A DNA stretch of 7,258 bases from Lachnospiraceae bacterium (GTDB taxonomy: Bacteria > Bacillota > Clostridia > Lachnospirales > Lachnospiraceae), in contig JAAVAA010000047.1 of NCBI GenBank assembly GCA_014804285.1, positions 22,624 to 29,881 of the forward strand. Direction: 5' to 3'. How positions within the stretch are numbered: the first letter of the stretch is position 1; each line of letters begins with the position of its first letter. Below are positions 1-5,349 of the stretch, piece by piece. The position numbers and the translations under genes are program-made. The notes beneath the pieces were generated by a model, which was not told where the DNA came from, ran no database searches, and saw nothing but the letters and a program-made list of their open reading frames with translations.

Positions 1-111
1 GCTCACGTTGAGATGATGGGTCTGATCGGCGCTGGTAACAACCCGATGGTTGGTATGACCGTAGCCGTTGCAGTTTCGATTGAGGAAGCGGCTAAGGCTG
101 GGAAGTTCTAA
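1..111 (+). CDS. 3' end of an unidentified conserved protein (partial)
   Basis: The frame is open from the first base to a TAA at 109-111 and gives the last 36 residues of a protein whose start lies outside the window. The visible part is rich in Gly, Ala, Val and Met (GLIGAGNNPMVGM, then TVAVAV, then IEEAAKAGKF). Codon use is GC-richer and more biased (GCT, GGT, ATC, CTG, AAC) than in later genes, which suggests a well-expressed chromosomal gene. A strong terminator follows 24 bp after the stop. The last codons and the terminator recur, diverged, at 2690-2778, so the 3' end seems to have served as an integration site. I could not name the family from this tail. Confidence 0.75.
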   Translation, partial: AHVEMMGLIGAGNNPMVGMTVAVAVSIEEAAKAGKF

Positions 112-168
112 AAACAGCATAAAGAAAAGTGCGATAAAGCCCGTAAATTCAATATTTACGGGCTTTTG
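79..168 (+). repeat. Direct repeat copy 1, attL-like (gene 3' end plus terminator)
   Basis: This ~90-bp segment recurs at 2690-2778 with scattered substitutions and one 1-base indel. It covers the last ten codons of the first gene, its stop and its terminator. The longest perfect identity is 24 bp, 93-116 against 2703-2726, spanning the stop codon. A duplicated gene 3' end around a region with a tyrosine integrase is the usual footprint of site-specific integration, where the incoming element restores the target gene's end. The exact crossover cannot be placed within the 24-bp core. Confidence 0.7.
136..168 (+). terminator. Rho-independent terminator of the first gene
   Basis: AAGCCCGTAAA (137-147) pairs perfectly with TTTACGGGCTT (155-165) across a 7-nt loop, and the right arm runs into TTTTG. 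It lies 24 bp after the stop codon at 109-111. Confidence 0.85.
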
Positions 169-220
169 TTATGTGTGTGGAATAAAAGCAAAAACCTGTC
201 AAAACCCGTGAAATTTTAGG

Positions 221-266
221 GGTAATACACAGGTAATATACGGGTAATACACAGCGGTAATACACA
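221..266. repeat. Four 11-bp direct repeats, possible integrase arm sites
   Basis: GGTAATACACA occurs at 221-231, 243-253 and 256-266, with a variant GGTAATATACG at 232-242. The first three units are exactly head to tail (11-bp period, about one helical turn) and the fourth is offset by two bases. A weaker match (8/11) begins at 297. They lie about 105 bp inside the attL-like core and on the same element as the integrase. Tyrosine integrases of conjugative elements use short direct repeats near att as arm-type binding sites, so that is the suggested role. An operator or iteron role for the following ORF is possible. Confidence 0.55.
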
Positions 267-300
267 AAAAATCTGATGCAGAAGGGAGAAAATAGAGGTA

Positions 301-456
301 ATGCAAGACATGGGAATGACAGATTTACAATTCAAAAGTTGGTTAAAACAAATTATTAGAGGGCTTGAAGGAGCCAAGGAAAAGGAAACAAAAGAAGAGA
401 CTGACAAAGAACTTGAAGAACTGTTAAAAGATTTAAAGGAAGATTTACAGGGATAA
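301..456 (+). CDS. Small acidic hypothetical protein, 51 aa
   Basis: The ATG at 301 is preceded by AAGGGAG at 282-288, a usable if slightly distant ribosome binding site. The ORF ends with TAA at 454-456 and is followed within 10 bp by a strong hairpin terminator. The protein begins MQDMGMTDLQFKSWLKQII. After residue 25 it is almost purely charged (K, E, D) with regular Leu spacing, suggesting an amphipathic or coiled-coil helix. It resembles short 'MTDLQFK' hypothetical proteins often found beside integrases in Clostridia mobile elements; that link is from memory. No function is known to me, though a small DNA-binding or accessory role for the element is plausible. No membrane segment or signal peptide is visible. 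Confidence 0.65.
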   Translation: MQDMGMTDLQFKSWLKQIIRGLEGAKEKETKEETDKELEELLKDLKEDLQG

Positions 457-464
457 CAGAAAGG

Positions 465-511
465 ACGGGATTCCTACGCCGGATATGGCAGCAGGAAAGC
501 CCGTTATTTTT
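465..511 (+). terminator. Terminator after the small acidic ORF, convergent with the integrase
   Basis: A three-part stem is visible: ACGGG (465-469) with CCCGT (500-504), TTCCT (471-475) with AGGAA (493-497), and GCC (478-480) with GGC (487-489). It is followed by the T-rich run TTATTTTTATC. It lies between two convergent genes; the T-tract favours plus-strand termination. Confidence 0.75.
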
Positions 512-522
512 ATCATAGTATT

Positions 523-1248
523 TTATTCCCAGTCAAAACCGGACGGGTTAGCCGGAAGATCAGCACCGGAATAGTCGATTAATGCGACAGCTTCCGCAAG
601 ATCGGACAGGGAGCGGTGAGTATATACGGCTTCTGTAACATCGGTTATTTCGTGACCAACTATCATTTTTAGCAAATTCTCATCCATATGTTTTGCTTTG
701 GCACAGGTAATAAATGTGTGGCGTGTCTCATGCGGTGTATGCTCCATTTTGAGATTTGACATAATATGCTTAAAGCGTCCTCGATACTGGTCGTATGTCA
801 TAAATTCATTTTTTTCATTGCGGAATAAGTACCGGCGATCAGGGTCATAATGCTTTTTCACAATATGGCGAACTTTTTCGTGAATCGGAACAATACGATC
901 TGTACCGGCTTCGGTCTTCATGCCACCAAGAACAGTCCAACGATCAAAGTCAACATTTTTATTTTCAAGGAGCAGCATTTCAGAAGGACGAAAACCGGAA
1001 TACAGGCAGAATAAAATCATATCAGTAACGCCGAAGTTTTCCCATTCCCATAGAGTAACAATTTCATGAACCAGACAATATCTGTACATCATGTTGAATA
1101 AACTTTTTATTCTTCCTTTTGTTGAAGCTCCTACATCGGCGTTGATAACCGTACCTTCTAAATGCGATGTTCTTATATCCTTCATCCTCATATTACAGAG
1201 ACCGCTGCAATATGCATAAGCCGCTGTGACGGTTCTGACACTGGAAGG
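523..1248 (-). pseudogene. Tyrosine recombinase/integrase, N-terminally truncated with internal deletion
   Basis: Numbering from the ATG at 1191 (222 aa), the whole catalytic set of a tyrosine recombinase is present: Arg68 (SGFRPSEM), Lys92 (GGMKTEAGT), His154 and Arg157 (HETRHTF), His180 (IVGHE) and Tyr190 (AVYTHRS). The frame stays open upstream of that ATG, and VRTVTAAYAYC there also looks like integrase core-binding sequence, so homology reaches about 1248 without a good start. Everything N-terminal to this is missing, including any arm-binding domain. The linker between core-binding and catalytic domains is also short: HEIV is joined directly to TLWEWENF, where relatives have roughly 25-30 more residues. 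There is no convincing ribosome binding site before 1191. The catalytic domain looks intact, but DNA binding is probably lost. The gene runs convergently to the small acidic ORF. Confidence 0.8.
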
Positions 1249-1440
1249 ATTAGTGAGGGTACTGGGAGTCGTAGTTATTTCGGAAATATCCGCAGTAACT
1301 ACAAGGAGAGCGATAAAGCTATGCTAAAGAATTTTTATCGTATGTTATCTAAGGCTTATCATCCGGACAGCAATCCAGATAAAGACACAAGCGAAGAAAT
1401 GAAGATGCTCAACAGCCTTAAGGATGAATGGGGAATATAG
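1249..1440 (+). pseudogene. J-domain (DnaJ-like) protein fragment, C-terminal
   Basis: The end of this frame reads MLKNFYRMLSKAYHPDSNPD and ends LKDEWGI. It contains the HPD tripeptide that J domains use to stimulate Hsp70 ATPase, preceded by a helix-II-like segment and followed by a helix-III-like one. Related-looking residues extend upstream to about NYKESDKAML. The frame is open back to 1162, but upstream of about 1249 the same DNA encodes integrase core-binding sequence on the other strand, so that part is not genuine here. AAGGAG at 1302-1307 lies 13 bp before the ATG at 1321, so a 39-aa peptide could be made. I read it as the tail of a larger J-domain protein joined to the integrase by a deletion. 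Confidence 0.5.
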
Positions 1441-1472
1441 TGTAGTTACTGGATTTAAAACAAATAACTACA
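1441..1472. repeat. Short inverted repeat after the J-domain fragment
   Basis: TGTAGTTA (1441-1448) and TAACTACA (1465-1472) are perfect inverted arms with a 16-nt spacer. The left arm starts at the base after the J-fragment stop codon. There is no T-run after it on the plus strand, so it is a poor terminator; it could be an operator. Role unknown. Confidence 0.35.
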
Positions 1473-1534
1473 ATGAAAAAACAGAATATAGTTAAAATAG
1501 GAACGCTATAATGATAAAATTATGAAGGGGTATA

Positions 1535-1563
1535 TTGTGGAATCGTGAAGGTTGTGGTATATT
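1535..1563 (+). promoter_or_regulatory. Sigma-A-type promoter of the toxin mRNA
   Basis: TTGTGG (1535-1540), a 17-bp spacer and TATATT (1558-1563) place the start near 1570, just before the leader block GGAACAACCG. The layout mirrors the antisense promoter at 1824-1852. A further TATAAT at 1507-1512 has no clear -35. Confidence 0.65.
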
Positions 1564-1597
1564 AATACTTGGAACAACCGTGTTGCAAGGTGGTAAG

Positions 1598-1625
1598 CCT
1601 CCCTAAACTTGAAGAAGAGGGGAGG
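1598..1625 (+). promoter_or_regulatory. Shine-Dalgarno-sequestering hairpin in the toxin leader
   Basis: CCTCCC (1598-1603) is a perfect complement of GGGAGG (1620-1625), the toxin's Shine-Dalgarno core, with a 16-nt loop. The hairpin would hide the ribosome binding site in the mRNA. TAAGCCTCCC at 1594-1603 is also nearly complementary to the right arm of the 3' hairpin (1758-1767), so a 5'-3' long-distance fold is possible. Both are common controls of type I toxin mRNAs; here they are read from sequence only. Confidence 0.5.
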
Positions 1626-1633
1626 TGGTGCGG

Positions 1634-1729
1634 ATGGATACATATGAAGTTTTAAGCCTGTTATTTTTGGGCGGTTCATTTCTGGTCGCATTGCTTGCCT
1701 ACATAGATAGGAATAACAAGCGAAAATAA
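1634..1729 (+). CDS. Holin-like type I toxin, 31 aa
   Basis: The 31-aa product starts MDTYEVLSLLFLGGSF, has one hydrophobic helix (about residues 5-24) and ends with a basic tail, DRNNKRK. This matches the putative holin-like toxin family of Firmicutes (TxpA/Fst-like type I toxins), which insert in the cytoplasmic membrane and damage it or the envelope when overproduced. The family call is from recognition of the pattern. GGAGG at 1621-1625 sits 8 bp before the ATG at 1634, the preferred start; an in-frame GTG lies two codons upstream. The gene has its own promoter, a leader that can hide the ribosome binding site, and a convergent antisense RNA overlapping its 3' end. It appears intact in an otherwise decayed element, as expected for an addiction module. 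Confidence 0.85.
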   Translation: MDTYEVLSLLFLGGSFLVALLAYIDRNNKRK

Positions 1730-1817
1730 ATAAGCCTACCTTGTACTTGGCGGTCTAGGTAGGCTTAAAAACTTATTCTAGAGGCTAACCACTTTGTGGG
1801 CGGTTGTTCCTTCTCAT
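1722..1817 (-). ncRNA. Antisense RNA antitoxin of the holin-like toxin
   Basis: A minus-strand promoter (1824-1852) predicts a start near 1817. Transcription runs towards the toxin and meets the hairpin 1731-1767, whose minus-strand exit is T-rich (TTTATTTT, 1730-1723), giving an RNA of about 95 nt. It would be complementary to the last few codons and 3' UTR of the toxin mRNA, as in TxpA/RatA-type loci. Its 5' leader repeats the toxin mRNA leader, including GCCTC, which is complementary to GAGG of the toxin's Shine-Dalgarno. Ends are predictions. Confidence 0.65.
1731..1767 (-). terminator. Hairpin shared by toxin mRNA and antisense RNA
   Basis: TAAGCCTACCT (1731-1741) pairs perfectly over 11 bp with AGGTAGGCTTA (1757-1767), with a 15-nt loop. 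The minus-strand exit is T-rich, so it should stop the antisense RNA. The plus-strand exit (AAAACTTATT) is weak, so the toxin mRNA may end here or run further. The loop could be a contact point between the two RNAs. Confidence 0.75.
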
Positions 1818-1823
1818 ATCTAT

Positions 1824-1852
1824 AATATAGCACATTTGATGGCAGGTCGCAA
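1824..1852 (-). promoter_or_regulatory. Promoter of the antisense RNA
   Basis: On the minus strand TTGCGA (1852-1847) is followed after 17 bp by TATATT (1829-1824). Spacing is optimal and the -10 is identical to that of the toxin promoter. Confidence 0.7.
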
Positions 1853-2027
1853 GAGTTAAAACAAATTGATTTGTTTGTTAAAAATCCCTTTCATTCTTTT
1901 ATCAGGCGGTTTACCGATTTGAGATCTATAAACTGACATGTTATAGCTAGACTCGAAAATTGGAATAATATATCCTATTTATTACACCTAAAAGTATTTT
2001 TGTTTTTGTTGTAAATACCGATGAATT

Positions 2028-2078
2028 AGTGCATACTACACGGTTATCAAGTGCATGCTTTCCGGTGTTTCAGTGCAT
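2028..2078. repeat. AGTGCAT three times at exact 22-bp spacing
   Basis: AGTGCAT occurs at 2028-2034, 2050-2056 and 2072-2078. The 22-bp period is about two helical turns. The first two units also share CGGT at the same offset. The array lies in a region without a clear gene. It could be a protein-binding site or chance; no role is assigned. Confidence 0.35.
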
Positions 2079-2179
2079 GGTTTGAAACCAATAGCCAAGG
2101 ATTTGTTGAAGGAGAGGACTATTCCAAACCATACCTGAAAGTACGAGTTCAAAATGAAGGGAATAGGGAAGGGGGGTAA
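2072..2179 (+). pseudogene. Possible phage antirepressor (AntA/AntB-like) fragment
   Basis: The plus frame 2072-2179 reads SAWFETNSQGFVEGEDYSKP, then YLKVRVQNEGNREGG and a TAA at 2177-2179. The WF...GFVEGEDYS pattern resembles the middle of AntA/AntB antirepressor domains, in which a 'W F ... F.E..D(F/Y)' stretch precedes a basic variable segment. There is no start, and the protein ends where the family would continue, so at best this is a broken remnant. It overlaps the open frame of the next fragment. The match is short and from memory. Confidence 0.3.
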
Positions 2180-2564
2180 AGGATTAGCATTTTGGCAAAA
2201 TATACTATTGATGAAAAAGGGAGGTTTTTATTTTTGGGAAAATAGTATGGATTTGTTTATTTATTCTGATGAAATTGAAACAATACATATTTATAATGAC
2301 GAACATAGCACAGCAACAAATGGACGTTATGAATTGTGGGAAGGGTTGGAACAGGAATTTAAACTGGGAACATATAATTTGAGATATGATAAGTTTTTTC
2401 CTCCAGTTTTTGGAAAGATGAAAGGAATAGAACTATTGTTTTGCGATTCAAATAAAGTGACTCTTATAAGAGCGGCAGACATTGTTGCTGACCGTATTTA
2501 CTTTATGGCACTTAACAGAAAGCTTAAAAGTATGGAAGGAATATATTTATCTACGCTGCCATAG
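2154..2564 (+). pseudogene. DUF3800-like protein, C-terminal part only
   Basis: The frame from the ATG at 2154 gives 136 aa. Residues 46-135 look like the C-terminal part of DUF3800 proteins: IYNDEH (46-51, acidic residues of a presumed metal-dependent site), the segment GLEQEFKLGTYN, and RAADIVADRIYF (106-117), the typical 'ADxVA' helix. The usual N-terminal part with the YIDESG motif is absent and about 100 residues are missing. None of the candidate ATGs (2154, 2211, 2247) has a suitably spaced ribosome binding site, so this is probably not a working gene. DUF3800 proteins are common on mobile elements; their RNase H-like fold is often proposed but their role is unclear. Confidence 0.6.
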
Positions 2565-2689
2565 TGTTATTTGTATTGTTCAAAATCTGCATAAAACCTT
2601 AAGATAGTGGTTAATAGGATAAAGCTGATAGCGACCGTATAGCAACCAAAGGGTTAAAAAATGCCGTAAAATCTAGGGTTACTGCTGCC

Positions 2690-2778
2690 ATTGAGGAAGC
2701 GATAAGGCTGGGAAGTTCTAAAAACAACATAAAGAAAAGTATGATAAATCCCGTAAATTCTATATTGACGGGATTTTT
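2690..2778 (+). repeat. Direct repeat copy 2, attR-like
   Basis: This is the partner of 79-168. ATTGAGGAAGCG (2690-2701) matches 79-90, one base is then missing, the 24-bp core 2703-2726 matches 93-116 exactly, and a variant of the terminator follows. The one-base loss destroys the reading frame of the gene tail. This is compatible with a relic of the original target-gene end displaced by integration. Confidence 0.7.
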
Positions 2779-2780
2779 TT
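2746..2780 (+). terminator. Terminator, variant copy of the one at 136-168
   Basis: AAATCCCGT (2746-2754) pairs with ACGGGATTT (2768-2776), followed by a run of seven T (2774-2780). It isolates the downstream genes from the element. Confidence 0.75.
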
Positions 2781-2809
2781 ATATGGGTGGAGGAAGAAGC
2801 ACAAACCAG

Positions 2810-2893
2810 TTGACATAATTTAGTTATGTTAACTTTTAAGCGAAAGTTAAAGATTACTATTGGTTGACAAGAATGTTGAAGTACTAATAAAAT
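2810..2893 (+). promoter_or_regulatory. Promoter and operator region of the lipoprotein operon
   Basis: Two -35-like boxes occur: TTGACA at 2810-2815, with no good -10, and TTGACA at 2864-2869, with TAAAAT 18 bp later (2888-2893). The second is the better promoter, with a start near 2900. Between them lie two abutting inverted repeats, ACATAA-N5-TTATGT (2813-2829) and TTAACTTT-N6-AAAGTTAA (2829-2850), which are shaped like binding sites of dimeric regulators. No regulator gene is in the window. Confidence 0.55.
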
Positions 2894-2925
2894 GAAAACA
2901 TATAAATGAAGAGAGATATTATCGG

Positions 2926-2958
2926 ATGAAACAAATACAATTAAAAATTGAGAGATAA
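2926..2958 (+). CDS. Possible 10-aa upstream ORF
   Basis: ATG at 2926 opens MKQIQLKIER with TAA at 2956-2958, four bases before the lipoprotein ATG at 2963. The lipoprotein's weak Shine-Dalgarno-like GAGAG (2950-2954) lies inside it. Translation of this ORF could feed ribosomes to the next start. It may also be chance; no ORF of this kind is seen in front of the second lipoprotein. Confidence 0.25.
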   Translation: MKQIQLKIER

Positions 2959-2962
2959 TTCA

Positions 2963-4507
2963 ATGAGGAGAAGGGAAGTTATTTTAAAAACAGCAATAAT
3001 CGTTATGGTCATTTTGGGTTTGGCAGGCTGTTCAGGAAAAAGAGATGCTGTATCACCGGAAACAGAAACACCGGCTGAGTTCACACAGGAGATACCGGAA
3101 GAGCAGAATGCGGAAACAGATGTCTCCGCTCCTGAAGAATTATCAGAAGTACTGGTTAGGGAAGAAATCAGGATTGATTTTCCATTTCATGATTCCGAAG
3201 AATATACACTTACGCTGGCGAAACTGCTGGATTCCTCAAATGAATATGAATTAATGCTTTATAGAAAAGAAGGGGAAGTATTGCAGCGGATTCCCTGTGG
3301 AAAATTGACAGAACCGATAGATTTTTCCTATGATAGGCTGGATTATAAAGATGAAAATGATTTGGAAATTTTTTCTGCCGGAAGCACTACGGGGCTTTTG
3401 TTTCTCTGGGAGGAAGAGCGATTTGCTAAGGAGCCAATAGAGATTCCGAAATACGACGAGCTTAGGGGAATGTCTATGCTTACCGTCACTGAGGAGGGGG
3501 ACAAGCTGGAAAAACGTATCTATCTGATAAATAAGGAGAAAATGCGGGCCGATGAGATTCGAAGTTATAGTCTTAACAGAGAATCCGGACAGCTTTTGAT
3601 TCGGGATAGTCTGGAGCAATTAAACTTATTTGACGGAATCGTACATCTGAACGAAGAGAACAATCCGGAAAATGCCGAATATTATGATATGCTCTTGTGG
3701 AATGACATATATGCGCCCGGAAATTTTGAAGGGCAATCTCTGCTTCCGGTATGGATAGGAGAAGATTTCGAAACAGAAGTGCAGACAGACAGTGGTTTTG
3801 AGAAGATTCAAAATGAAGTTTTTGGAAATCCGGGATATACCAAGGATTACGAGAGCCGGCAGGCATTGCTGGAAGAATTTGGTTTTGCGGATAGTGAGCC
3901 TATGTATCAATTTTTTGATCAATATGGCAAACTTCAACTAGAATTATATATGGATGATGCAATGGAGAATATCTGCGGAATTTATCATGAATACGCATTC
4001 AATAGTGAACTGGAAAAAGTAGATTTTAATCAATATGGATTTACGCTGCGGGTTCTGTATGAAGGAGAATGGGAAGAGAGGGATAAGTATTCATTAAAAA
4101 CTGTGGATGGGTATGATGGTACAGAATCCGAGGATTGGATAAAAGATTATGAAGCAAATGCAGTGTACCGCGAGGATGGAAGACCGGATTGTTTTGAATC
4201 ATCGGGAAGGATTGATGATTCCCCAGAGAGAAGTACATTGATAAGTATTAATTTTGTTTATCGCGAGGATGGTACTTTGTATTACCGGGATTATGACCAT
4301 AATGGTTTAGCGTTTGAGACATCTTTAAGTTATCTGGACAGCTATTATGATGAAAAGGAAAGAGTGGTTTATGAAAAGGGATATATTACCCATGGTCATG
4401 TTGAATATTACTACATTTATGAGGACGAAAGCGATAAGCCGGCATATTGCCTGTACCTTGATCACAATCTCGGATATGTGATCCCTCAGATGATAAGGTA
4501 TCATTAG
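2963..4507 (+). CDS. Putative lipoprotein, 514 aa, paralogue of the gene at 5350
   Basis: I choose the ATG at 2963 because the paralogue starts at the equivalent residue (MRRREVI against MRRKEAI); a TTG at 2948 would add five residues. Residues 1-23 form a lipoprotein signal: basic start, hydrophobic stretch AIIVMVILG, lipobox LAGC with Cys23. A Pro/Glu/Thr-rich acidic linker follows to about residue 70, so the protein should be anchored outside the membrane. The rest is soluble and acidic. The C-terminal half carries repeated Tyr-rich units such as FFDQYGKLQLELY (about 316), VYREDGRPD (about 400), VYREDGTLYYRDY (about 431), YYDEKERVVYEKGY (about 460) and YIYEDESDKPAYCLY (about 485), which recall YD/MORN-type beta repeats. 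The domain family was not recognised. It is first in a likely operon with the interrupted methyltransferase and the second lipoprotein. Confidence 0.85.
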   Translation: MRRREVILKTAIIVMVILGLAGCSGKRDAVSPETETPAEFTQEIPEEQNAETDVSAPEELSEVLVREEIRIDFPFHDSEEYTLTLAKLLDSSNEYELMLYRKEGEVLQRIPCGKLTEPIDFSYDRLDYKDENDLEIFSAGSTTGLLFLWEEERFAKEPIEIPKYDELRGMSMLTVTEEGDKLEKRIYLINKEKMRADEIRSYSLNRESGQLLIRDSLEQLNLFDGIVHLNEENNPENAEYYDMLLWNDIYAPGNFEGQSLLPVWIGEDFETEVQTDSGFEKIQNEVFGNPGYTKDYESRQALLEEFGFADSEPMYQFFDQYGKLQLELYMDDAMENICGIYHEYAFNSELEKVDFNQYGFTLRVLYEGEWEERDKYSLKTVDGYDGTESEDWIKDYEANAVYREDGRPDCFESSGRIDDSPERSTLISINFVYREDGTLYYRDYDHNGLAFETSLSYLDSYYDEKERVVYEKGYITHGHVEYYYIYEDESDKPAYCLYLDHNLGYVIPQMIRYH

Positions 4508-4555
4508 GGCAAAATAATTTTTACAAAAACATAAAAAATCACGAGGATATTTACA

Positions 4556-5308
4556 ATGAACAATGATATAGAAAAAGTTATGCAAGCTAAAAGGAGTTTT
4601 GACCATATTTTGGACAGTAAAAAATATGCTGACATAATCAAGGATGACGGACATTTATCACTGTAACTGAGTTTGGTAGAAGATAGAAGGTATGATAGAA
4701 TTTTAGATATAGGAACAGGAAATGGTTATTTGGCATTTCCATTAGCTGAAAAGTTTCCAACAGCAAGTGTTTGTGGAATAGATATTGCAGAAACTATAAT
4801 CAGAAAAAATAATGAATCTGTGAAAGAAAGAGGTATTTCAAATCTTATTTTCAAATCTTTTGATGGATTAAAATATCCATTTGATGATGAAAGCTTTGAT
4901 TTAATTGTTACTCGATATGCTTTTCATCACTTCCCTAATATAGAGAATGCGATTTGTCAAATGAATAAACTATTAGTAAGAGGAGGGAGGGTGCTTATTT
5001 CTGATCCACTGAAAAATGAAGAAGATGATGGAGGAATTATAGATTCTTTGATGCAAGTGAAGCAGGATGGTCATATTCAGTTTTATTCTTTAAATGAATT
5101 GGATGAACTGTTTATGAGTAATGGTTTTGTAAAGGGGAATCAAATTATTACTAATATGAAATTTCCGTTTGCACAGCAGTCTGAGTACATCAATATATAC
5201 AATGGAATTTCTGATCAGGATAGAGACCTATATCAAATAACAAATGAAAATGGTGTTGTATGGGTTAATCATATCAATGTCGGAAATACCATTTTTGTTA
5301 AAATATAG
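4556..5308 (+). pseudogene. Class I SAM-dependent methyltransferase with in-frame stop at codon 37
   Basis: The ATG at 4556 has GAGG at 4543-4546, 9 bp upstream. It encodes 36 residues starting MNNDIEKVMQAKRSFDHILD before TAA at 4664-4666. The same frame then continues to 5308, for 250 aa if the stop were sense. Motif I, ILDIGTGNGY (about 49-58), binds SAM; CGIDIAE is the acidic end of beta-2; FDLIVTRYAFHHF and LLVRGGRVLISDP are motifs IV and V of Methyltransf_11/25-type enzymes. The substrate is unknown. TAA would be TTA (Leu) with one base change, and HLSL-x-LSLVED fits a continuous helix. A 211-aa product could start at TTG 4673, but without a visible ribosome binding site, so I call it a probable pseudogene. 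It sits 48 bp after the first lipoprotein gene and 41 bp before the second. Confidence 0.75.
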
Positions 5309-5349
5309 ACTTTTATACCAAAGAGGATTAATAACAGGGAGATAATCTA

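Larger units (their letters stand above)
1571..1810. repeat. Inverted leader repeats flanking the toxin cassette
   Basis: The left arm is 1571-1601 and the right arm 1781-1810, read on the opposite strand. Both start with GGAACAACCG (10/10 identical) and end with near-identical 12-mers (GTGGTAAGCCTC against GTGGTTAGCCTC). The 8-9 central bases differ. With a matching promoter outside each arm, the toxin mRNA and the antisense RNA begin with nearly the same leader. Confidence 0.75.

Noticed and set aside
221..266. CRISPR array
   Set aside because: Repeats are 11 bp with no spacers of regular length, and no cas genes are present.
216..407. Minus-strand 63-aa frame across the 11-bp repeats
   Set aside because: It is antisense to the small acidic ORF and the repeat array, has low-complexity hydrophobic content and no ribosome binding site.
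1501..1533. Extra promoter at TATAAT 1507-1512
   Set aside because: No acceptable -35 box lies 16-18 bp upstream; the promoter at 1535-1563 is better placed for the toxin.
1853..2027. Possible gene or RNA between the antisense promoter and the AGTGCAT repeats
   Set aside because: No ORF with a start and ribosome binding site and no stable hairpin was found.
2948..2962. TTG start at 2948 for the first lipoprotein
   Set aside because: The paralogue starts at the residue matching ATG 2963, and the five extra residues would precede the basic start of the signal peptide.
3251..3937. Minus-strand frames within the first lipoprotein gene, and similar ones at 5606-6330
   Set aside because: They are antisense shadows of long conserved plus-strand genes.
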